Origin: Hydrangea macrophylla
Lineage: Eukaryota; Streptophyta; Magnoliopsida; Cornales; Hydrangeaceae
DNA: 64,000 nucleotides
Reading direction: 5' to 3'
Assembly: GCA_033977485.1 (NCBI GenBank)
Contig: CM066988.1
Span: 8,225,501-8,289,500 of the forward strand
Part shown: positions 56,185 through 64,000 of the stretch, in pieces
Layout: every line of letters starts with the position of its first letter
Numbering within the stretch: the stretch's first letter is position 1
The notes under the pieces: model-generated
What the model was told of the DNA's origin: nothing
Databases searched by the model: none
What the model saw: only the letters and a program-made list of their open reading frames with translations
Program-made: the position numbers and the translations under genes

Positions 56185-57650
56185 ACATGCTTATATGGAA
56201 TCAAGGGATCAAACTCAAGAGTTTTCAAGAGAGATATTGAGGATCTCTAAGAATCTCCAGAGGGAAGTATAAACAATAAGAAGAAATGAAATAAAGAAAA
56301 ACTAAGTAGTTTGAAGATTAGAGGCTTAAAAGAAAGAATGAAAAGAAACAACTTATGGTTAGAGGATCACCTCCAAACTATCCTCAAAGCTTCTCTACTT
56401 TGAAGGTCTTCCAAGCTCTTCTTTTAAGTTCTCCTCCCAATGTTCTCTCTTCTACCCAAATATTCTTCTCTCAAAAGTTCTCCTAAATTCCTCTCAAATT
56501 CCCCCAATATTCTCTTTTTTTTTCTCTTTTTTCTTTTCAATGAAGATACCTCTTCTTATATAGACAAAAATACCTAGGTCATTTCAGTGAATTCGGAGTA
56601 AAAAAAACAACTGTTAATACAGCATTTGGTGGTACAATGCGTACTTTTTGAAAAAAGCAGACTGCTGGAGCTAACGGTAGTCAGGAAGTTTTCTGCGGCA
56701 CTCCGGGAATGCCGAAACGGTACTTCGCAAAAGCTGGGCCGGCATTCCGTGATTGCCACACGGCACTTACTGAGAGTCGCGCCAAATTATTGATTGCCGC
56801 GTTTATGTCAATCCTAATTTATCAGTTTTTTTGTTTTATCCGCATACATATACTTATTGTACCACAAAATACGGACTTTAAAAGCAAACGGCAGTCAGAA
56901 AATGTTGGCGGCAATTGATGAGTGTCGCAACGGCTATTGATGAGTGCCGCACGGCACTTATGGAGTGTCGTAGAAGCTGCCGAGTGCCGTGTGTTAGCAA
57001 ATTTTCTCTTTCTTACCTTTTCTTTTCCTCTTTTTCTTCTAAAAAGTTCATTTTTCCGAAAATAGTGTCTTATACTTGAATTTTCCTGAACACCTAGTAT
57101 TTCTCTTTTCCTGTGAAAATTTTATCGCAATTGGAGAACTTCTGAAGAGTTTGGAATACTTTAAATCTTTCGGTCATTATCATCATCGGACTTGGAGGTG
57201 ACACTCCCCTAAATTCGACGTTTGGTCAAAATTGGGGTGTCTACAGGACCCCGTAGTGTCTATTTCTCATTTTATTTGTCTACCTCAGAGTGTGAATATT
57301 TTTTGGGAGTGTAAGGGTGTGCCTCAAATATTACTCTATTATTAATTAATCCGACTCAAATCATTACTCCCAGCCCAAACTAAGCAAGCCCACAACCAAA
57401 ATCCAAACCCAAATTAACTAATACAAACCAAATCAATTTAAGCCCAATCAAATTGAGCCCAACCCACCAACCCTACTTCTTCTACTTCTTCACTGCGGCA
57501 ACCTATTTCTTCTTCTTAGAGAGAGAGAGAGAGCGAGAGAAAGATGCACCAGTGATTTTGTATGTATCATACAATTGTTACTACACAGTGGGGTTAACAA
57601 AGTTCCAATGGCCACGTCATAAGGGTGCTAATGGAGAGTAACCACAAAAA

Positions 57651-57840
57651 GAAAATATTTTTGCTCTCCCAAAATATGATATACCAATGCTCATCCAAGC
57701 ATCCCATTGGCCAATGCAATGGGACCCTGCAGTGGGACCCAGGATTAAACAATGTTTAATCCTGGGTCCCACTGCATTGGCCATTGGGATGCTTGGGTGA
57801 GCATTGGTATACCATTTTTTGGATGAGCAAAAATGCTATC
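57651..57840. mobile_element. Mutator-like MITE, 190 bp, near-perfect foldback
   Basis: The left arm (ATTTTTGCTC ... GATATACCAATGCTCATCC, then AAGCATCCCATTGGCC) is the inverse of the right arm over more than 70 bp. The 9-bp duplication CCACAAAAA is perfect on both sides (57642-57650, 57841-57849). Copy 2 lacks it. Confidence 0.85.
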
Positions 57841-58666
57841 CCACAAAAATTGTTTCGCAATGATGGTTTTACGGTGATTACATTGGCATCCTTGTTATTG
57901 GCACCATAATGATTTTCTTAAGTTCTTACAGTTCCTCTCATTGGCATCCATTGTTACCACTCATTAGCACACTCTAGTTACCTTTTATTGGCACCTTGAA
58001 GGTGCCAGTTGAGGTAATGGTAGTACCTATGATAAAGACACTAAGACATATTGTAGAATTTTCCTAATAATCGTCTCGATTCAATTGATAATTTTGTTTC
58101 TATGTGACAATATGGTTTTGGTCGTACCATACAATTAGAAACGTTAAAACATGTGTGCCAAAGTTTATAACCATTTAAAAATGAACATGGTTAGTAAAGA
58201 GTGCAAAAACGGTTAGTAAAGCGTGCATTTTTGCTCACCCACTAATTATATTTTAACATGTGTCTCATTGTATCTACTCTATCAACACAATTATTGAATA
58301 AAACATGAATGGGACAAATGTCTAAATACAGATAACCTAAAGTTTTGACCCGAACCCGAAATTTAAAGGTATTTCGATTCGAATTTTTCGGGTTAAAAGT
58401 TCAGTTTGGGTTGAAACCGAACTATAGTTTATATCACAGTTCGGTCTTCGGAGAGGAATTCCTAAACTGAACCAGACCCGTAAACCAAAATTTTGTAAAA
58501 TATAACATGTTTAATATTTGGTTTAGCCTTTTAGGGTAAGCAAAGAATAGCCGCAGGCCGCACAAACAGACTGACCTAAGAGTCTGAGAGACTGAGACCT
58601 CACGGTCCTCACCAGTCACCAGATCTGAGACCTCTCGCCAGTGTCAGTAGTCACTCTCTCGCCGAC
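57841..58666. other. non-coding flank, duplicated
   Basis: Matches 20140-20900 with drift. A short extra inverted pair (GGTTAGTAAAGAGTGCAAA / GGTTAGTAAAGCGTGCATT) lies at 58188-58231. No gene seen. Confidence 0.5.
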
Positions 58667-58690
58667 ATTTCTCTCTCTCACACTCACGTC

Positions 58691-58730
<40 letters not shown>

Positions 58731-58934
58731 GGCGACGACTCAGGGACTGCAACAGCTCGACAACACCACTCAAGCAACGGCTCGGCAACACTCTCTCTCT
58801 CACTGAGTCACTAAGGTACTTTTAAGGGTCTGTTTGATAACCATTTCGTTTTGGTGTTTTTTGTTTTTTTTTCATTTTTTTTAAAATGACAAAAAAAAAG
58901 CGTTTGGTAAACCTAATTTTGTTTTGTTTTTTCA

Positions 58935-59691
58935 AAAACAATTTTTAAAAATAGAAATTCCCCGAAAATCCCTATCTACTAAACTTTTTTTGATTAGGTC
59001 CACTCTTATTATCATGTTACTAATAGGTCCCAATCAATGCAAAATCCCCAATTCCTTTTAAATTCTCCCAAATTTGATTATTTTTATGACATTTTTAACT
59101 TTTACATATATATATATAGGATGATATATATCTATATAATCCAGCATACAGTCAAAGTTATCCCTATAATTTAAGGGATTCACAATCCACAATTAATAGT
59201 TACATATATATATAGATATATATATATATATATATGGATATAGCTGGTTATATATGGAAATATAAATAAAGATTTAATTTGATTTTCAGTTATTTTATCC
59301 CATTAATTGTGGAGTTATTTTTGGAACAAACTAATAATTATCATGATTGTAGTTATACACATTTGAATGGAGATTTAATTTGTAGTGGATTCTTTTAGTT
59401 TTGGTAAGCTGTCATCCACATCTTTAATGATTTCCATATCTTTAGTGCCACGTCAAATATTTGTTAGATTATTCATTACTAATTTTTTTGTTCAGTGTAA
59501 TTTTGGAAATCAGTGTACAATTTTACACTACATTATTAGTGTAAAATTTTCACTGCATTTCATAATTTTATACAGATATATGTAGTATATGAAAGAGTAC
59601 TTAATGATTGCCATTATAATTTTAACACTGCATTATGAATGACTACAAAGAGGAGAATTTTACACTATAGTATATTTTTTCAATGCATTGC

Positions 59692-59723
<32 letters not shown>

Positions 59724-59806
59724 CAAACAAACAAACACAAATCAGTGAAAAATATATGAGAGTCAAGTCTTACTAGCTATAATTTTTACACTGAAAAACA
59801 ACACAA
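58935..59806. other. AT-rich interior of TIR element
   Basis: Repeated TTTTACACT...CACTGCATT words, TA tracts at 59105-59235 and an A26-type run at about 59697-59722. No gene. Confidence 0.5.
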
Positions 59807-60708
59807 GAGTCAAATCTTGATAGCTATAATTTTTACACTGAAAATCAGCGAACAAATGTAAAATCAACATATTTTTACACTAAAAATCAGACAAATTCAA
59901 TATCAAAAAAAAAAAGAGACTAATATAAGAGTGAAAGAACTAGCATTAGTGTATAATTTTACACTGCATCTGCAGAAAATTAGAGGACCAACAGAAAATA
60001 GAGAATTTGCAGAACAGATCGGCGACGTCTCCATTAGAGCCTAACACGCCACTAGCAGATCGGGATGCATCGCTCTGAATCTCGGACTCAACGGCGAAGA
60101 TGGCGACGGCGATAACTAGTCCAATATATCCGTCATCCATTGCTCATGTACGCCACGAAGCTTCTTTCTACACCAACGAAGCACTCACGATCGTCGGTGC
60201 TTGATCGCCGGAAACAATCCTCGAAACAGCAACTGGCCGAATGTATGTGTATAAGAGAGAGAGAGAGTCAAATCTTGATAGCTATAATTTTTACACTAAA
60301 AATCAGCGAACAAATGTAAAATCAACATATTTTTACACTAAAAATCAGACAAATTCAATATCCAAAAAAAAAAGAGACTAATATAAGAGTGAAAGAACTA
60401 GCATTAGTGTATAATTTTACACTGCATCTGCAGAAAATTAGAGGACCAACAGAAAATAGAGAATTTGCAAAACAGATCGGCGACGTCTCCATTAGAGCCT
60501 AACACGCCACTAGCAGATCGGGATGCATCGCTCTGAATCTCGGACTCAACGGCAAAGATGGCGACGGCGATAACTAGTCCAATATATCCGTCATCCATTG
60601 CTCATGTACGCCATGAAGCTTCTTTCTACACCAACGAAGCACTCACGATCGTCGGTGCTTGATCGCCAGAAACAATCCTCGAAACAGCAACTGGCCGAAT
60701 GTATGTGT

Positions 60709-60722
<14 letters not shown>
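59807..60722. repeat. 458-bp tandem duplication with captured GC-rich fragment
   Basis: Units 59807-60264 and 60265-60722 are nearly identical. Each holds an about 240-bp GC-rich, CpG-bearing segment (60000-60240, 60458-60700) unlike its surroundings. It has a 34-codon frame from an ATGGCGACGGCG start on the plus strand and a 64-codon frame on the minus strand (60140-59946, 60598-60404). It looks like a first exon and 5' UTR captured from a host gene, but the source is not recognised. Confidence 0.8.

Positions 60723-60766
<44 letters not shown>
60713..60766. repeat. (GA)n microsatellite
   Basis: About 26 GA units, expanded relative to the first 458-bp unit, where only about six are present. 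Confidence 0.95.
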
Positions 60767-60769
<3 letters not shown>

Positions 60770-60989
60770 AGGTTTTGAGAAAAGATCTTGTATATATATA
60801 GGCTTTTTAATTACATATACATATATAGATGTATATTATCAGGAATCAAATAAATGTGCATTGAATTTTAAAAATCCAATATTAAGCTAGGGGTAGAATG
60901 GTCTGAAATATTTTTTGGACCTATCTTCAAATAGTTTTTTGTGTTGGGTCTATTATAACAAAGATACACTAAATAAGATTTAATACTAG

Positions 60990-61033
60990 TTAACCCTTTA
61001 AAAAATGGACCAAAAATGAAGACAAAAAAAAAA

Positions 61034-61071
<38 letters not shown>

Positions 61072-63720
61072 TCGATATTGGTATCCAAAATTATTATTTT
61101 GCCCTTACAAATTTTAAAAGCCATAACTGTTTAAGATTAAACCAAAATTGAATGTCATCAGAACTTATGAACTCATGCAATTTTTTTTTTCGCTGGACCA
61201 AAAAAGTATACAATCACAAAATCACCAAATTGCCCTTCGATCTTTCATTTAATAGACTAAAAAAATCAAGTCTTCAAATAACACAAGATATCATACCCAA
61301 AAGTTATTCAATGTTCTGGATTTAATGGCAGGGTCCATTTGGTCTGAATCTATTTATAAAATGACTATTTTGCCCTTCATACTTCAAAATGTCATAACTT
61401 GTTAACACTAAACTATAATTAAACGCTATCAGAGCTTGTGAGCTCATAGTTAAGATAAAGAATATTTGGGACCTAAAAAGTACACATATGGTAAAATGAC
61501 CAAATTGCCCTTGAAGTTTACATATACGAAGTTAACATTGTTAAAGTCTTCAAATAATATAGAGTGGCCTACCCCGAAATTTTTCAACATTCTCGATCCA
61601 ATGGTAGGGTCCACTTGGCCTGAATATATTTTTAAAATGACTATTTTGCCCTTCAAATTTTCAAAATGCCATAACTTCTTAAGAATAAACTAGAATTGAA
61701 TGCCGTCAGAGTCGGTGAGCTCATATTTAAGATAAATAACATTTGGAACCTAAAAAGTACATATATGGTAAAGTGACCAAATTATCTGTGAGGTTTTCAT
61801 ATACGAAGTTAACATCGTTAAAGTCTTCAAACAATACAGAGTAGCTTACCCCGAGATTTTTTGATGTTCTGGATCCAATGGTAGGGTCCATTTGGCCTAA
61901 ATATTTTTGTAAAATGACTATTTTGCCCTTAAACTTTAAAATGCCATAACTTGTTAAAATAAAATCAGAATTTAACGTCGTCAAAGCCTGTGAACTCATA
62001 TTATTATGAAGAACATTTTGGAACCTAAAAAGTATATAGATTGTAAAATGACCAAATTGAGAGTGACGTATACCTAACTTTTTTTATGTTCTACATCCAA
62101 TGATAGGATCCATTTGGCCTAAATATATTTGTAAAATAATTATTTTTCCCTTCAAACTTCAAAATACCATAACTTGTTAAGACTAAACTATAATTAAACA
62201 TCGTCAGAGCCTGTGAGCTCATATTTAAGATGAAGAACATTTGTGACCTAAAAAGCATATAGATCGTAAAATGACCAAATTGCCCTTGGGACTGAATATA
62301 AGAAGTTAACATTGTTAAAGCCTTCAAATAATACAGAGTGACCTAGCCTGAGATTTTTCGACGTTCTGAATCTAATGGCGAGGTATATTTTCATGAATCT
62401 ATTAGTAAAATGACTATTTTTCCCTTATAAATTTAAAAATCCATAACTTGTTAAGATTGAACCAGATTTGATCATTTTTATGATCTATATACTTTTTAGG
62501 CATTTTGATTTAATCTTAACATGTTATGGTATTTTGAATTTTTAAGAGTAAATAATCATTTTGCCCTTATTTAGAATGTTGAATAACCTTAGTCTAAGTT
62601 ATCCCGTATTATTTTAATACTTTAACAATGTTAACTTATTACAAGTAAGCCACAAGGGTAATTTGATCATTTTACCATATATATATATATATATATATAC
62701 ATACTTGTACGTTCCCAAATGTTCTTCATCTTAATATGAGCTCACAAGCTCTGACGACGTTCAATTCTAGTTTAGTCTTAATACGTTATGGCATTTTGAA
62801 GTTTGAAGGGAAAAATAGTCACTTTACAAATAGATTCATATCAAATGGACTCTACCATTGGATCCAGAACGTCAAAAAACCTAAGGATAGGTCACTCCGT
62901 ATTATTTGACGACTTTAACAATGTAACTTCTTGTATGTAAGCCCCAAGGGCAATTTGGTCATTTTTGATCTATATACTTTTTAGGTTCCAAAATATTCTT
63001 CATAATAATAAGAGTTCACAGGCTTTGACGATGTTAAATTCTTGTTTTATTTTAACAAGTTATGGCATTTTAAAGTTTTAAGGGCAAAATAGTCATTTTT
63101 CAAATATATTTATATCAAGTGGACCCTACCATTGGATCCAGAACGTAAAAAAATCTCGGAGTAGGCCACTCTGTATTATTTGAAGACTTTAACAATGTTA
63201 ACTTCGTATATGTAAACCCCAAGGGCAATTTGGTTATTTTACCATATATGTACTTTTTTGTTCTAAATGTTCTTTATCTTAAATATGAGGTTACAGGCTC
63301 TGACGGCGTTCTAATTAAGTCTTAATAAGTTATGGCATTTTGAAATTTGAAGGGCAAAATAGTTATTTTACAAATATATTCAGGCCAAGTGAACCCTACC
63401 AATGGATCCAGAACGTCGAAAAACATTGGAGTAGGTCACTCCGTATTATTTTAAAATTTTGACTAATGTTAACTTCTTATATGTTAAGTCTCTTTCAGCA
63501 AAAAAAAAAAAAAAAAATGTAAGTCCCATGGACAATTTGGTCATTTTGCGGCGTGTATATTTTTTAGGTTCCAAAATAATTTTTATAATAATATGAGCTT
63601 ATAGACTTTGACGACGTTAAATTCTATTTTTTTTTAGCAAGTTATGATATTTTGAAGTTTTAAGAGCAAAATAATCATTTTACTAGATAGTTATAAAATT
63701 TTGACACAAAAATATAGTTT
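60990..63720. repeat. inverted array of about 275-bp units (long hairpin)
   Basis: Six units in one orientation (anchor CATAACT at 61122, 61393, 61670, 61945, 62168, 62442), then five inverted (GTTATG at about 62523, 62785, 63059, 63328, 63643), with a centre near 62480-62520. Each unit carries ATTTTGCCCTT, a CCATAACTTGTTAA block, TGAGCTCATATTTAAGAT, ACCTAAAAAGTA, ATGACCAAATTGCCCTT and GGTAGGGTCCA words. Arms of about 1.3 kb could form long double-stranded RNA if transcribed. Confidence 0.85.
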
Positions 63721-63861
63721 ACCACACATTTTTTTTGTTTTTGTTCTGTCTTTTTAAAAAACAAAACAAAGTTACCAAACGCATTTTTTATTTTCTTTTT
63801 ACAATGAACACAAAATTTTCTAACACAAACTAAAAAATGAAATGGCTATCAAACGGTGCCT

Positions 63862-64000
63862 AAGTTTGTATCATCTCAATCTTTAGAATTAGATCTCATA
63901 TCACCTCAGTCTCTGTTTGATTGCCAAGAGAATTAAGGGGAATAACTAAGTATAATATTAATTATAACTTTGATTATTTGAAAACTTAGTAATTTCAAAA
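63862..64000. other. right edge, nothing recognised
   Basis: Short AT-rich flank outside the TIR element. Confidence 0.4.

Larger units (their letters stand above)
27703..57245 (-). mobile_element. large non-coding LTR retrotransposon (LARD-like, Ogre/Tat-type signals) with nested insertions
   Basis: On the minus strand the LTRs run TGTAGACACCCC ... GATATCCACA. Target duplication GGACC is at 27698-27702 and 57246-57250, inside a MITE whose intact homologue is at 19687-19840. Removing two nested elements leaves LTRs of about 2926 bp (left) and 2943 bp (right) around a 4323-bp interior. Orientation follows from a primer site at 39734-39721 and a polypurine tract at 35428-35415, both minus strand. 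There is no gag or pol, so mobilisation must have been in trans. The two LTRs differ at several sites in the first 300 bp alone, so this insertion is older than the Tekay and Athila elements here. Confidence 0.85.
39738..57245 (-). repeat. 5' LTR of the LARD-like element (interrupted by Athila)
   Basis: Consists of 39738-41624 plus 56190-57245, with Athila inserted between the ACATG target duplicates. The minus-strand TATA box is at about 56564-56553. The U5 primer-core copy TGGCGACTC is at 39824-39816. Confidence 0.85.
57251..58740. repeat. segmental duplication, copy 3, part 3
   Basis: Starts with the right half of the split MITE (57251-57328) and follows 19763-21064 of copy 2, including AGCCCAAACTAAGCAAGCCC, the ATGCACCAGTGATTTTG block and the CT cluster at 58667-58730. 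Confidence 0.8.
58825..63861. mobile_element. TIR-bounded DNA element, about 5.0 kb, hAT-like ends, non-autonomous
   Basis: Ends AGGGTCTGTTTGATAACCATT and, inverted, AGGCACCGTTTGATAGCCATT. Similarity continues inward for over 100 bp (GCGTTTGGTAA ... TTTTGTTTTGTTTTTT on the left, inverse on the right). The interior has no transposase. An 8-bp target duplication could not be found, so boundaries and family are tentative. Confidence 0.55.

Noticed and set aside
58817..63869. 8-bp target duplication for the 5-kb TIR element
   Set aside because: Flanks (TACTTTTA and AAGTTTGT) do not match, so the exact ends or family remain open.
1..64000. tRNA or rRNA genes
   Set aside because: No cloverleaf-like or rRNA-like stretch was seen. 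The tRNA-like matches are primer-binding sites only.

Overview
This is gene-poor, AT-rich plant nuclear DNA, almost certainly from an angiosperm. It holds chromovirus (Tekay), Athila and Tat/Ogre-type LTR retrotransposons, Ty1/copia remnants, a truncated LINE with RNase H, many foldback/MITE elements and long CT/GA microsatellites. There is no bacterial feature. I cannot name the species.

Layout. 1-655 is the 5' end of a minus-strand Ty3/gypsy element leaving the window at the left edge. 722-4360 is a duplicated unit of three foldback elements in series plus a small unrecognised gene (3430-3852). A second copy runs from 4368 to about 21064 and carries a paralogous gene (17847-18287). It was enlarged by an intact, apparently very young Tekay chromovirus (5635-15579, LTRs identical wherever read), a solo LTR (16071-16936), a truncated LINE and several MITEs. 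21065-25050 holds a possible last exon (minus strand) and three degraded copia pieces. A third, partial copy of the duplicated unit starts near 25051 inside the shared LINE insertion. It is split first by an Athila-type solo LTR (25709-27309) and then by a 29.5-kb nested insertion, and resumes at 57251.

The nested insertion (27703-57245, target duplication GGACC) is a non-coding LTR element on the minus strand, LARD-like. Its LTRs are about 2.93 kb net, its primer site resembles that of a tRNA-Arg-primed Ogre/Tat element, and its 4.3-kb interior is mostly tandem arrays. Its left LTR is split by a 4.8-kb solo LTR of a related family. Its right LTR is split by a 14.6-kb, nearly pristine Athila element (41625-56184) with an intact 1853-codon gag-pol, a probable two-exon accessory gene and a 469-codon third ORF.

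57246-58740 continues the third copy. 58825-63861 is a TIR-bounded element with a captured GC-rich fragment in a 458-bp tandem duplication and an inverted array of about 275-bp units.

The genes do not form a pathway: nearly all coding capacity is retroelement gag-pol. The patterns I find most worth following are (i) clusters of short palindromic words in the LTRs of several families, usually just upstream of the TATA box, (ii) a second copy of the primer-site core inside U5 of the LARD-type LTRs, and (iii) the inverted array near the right end.
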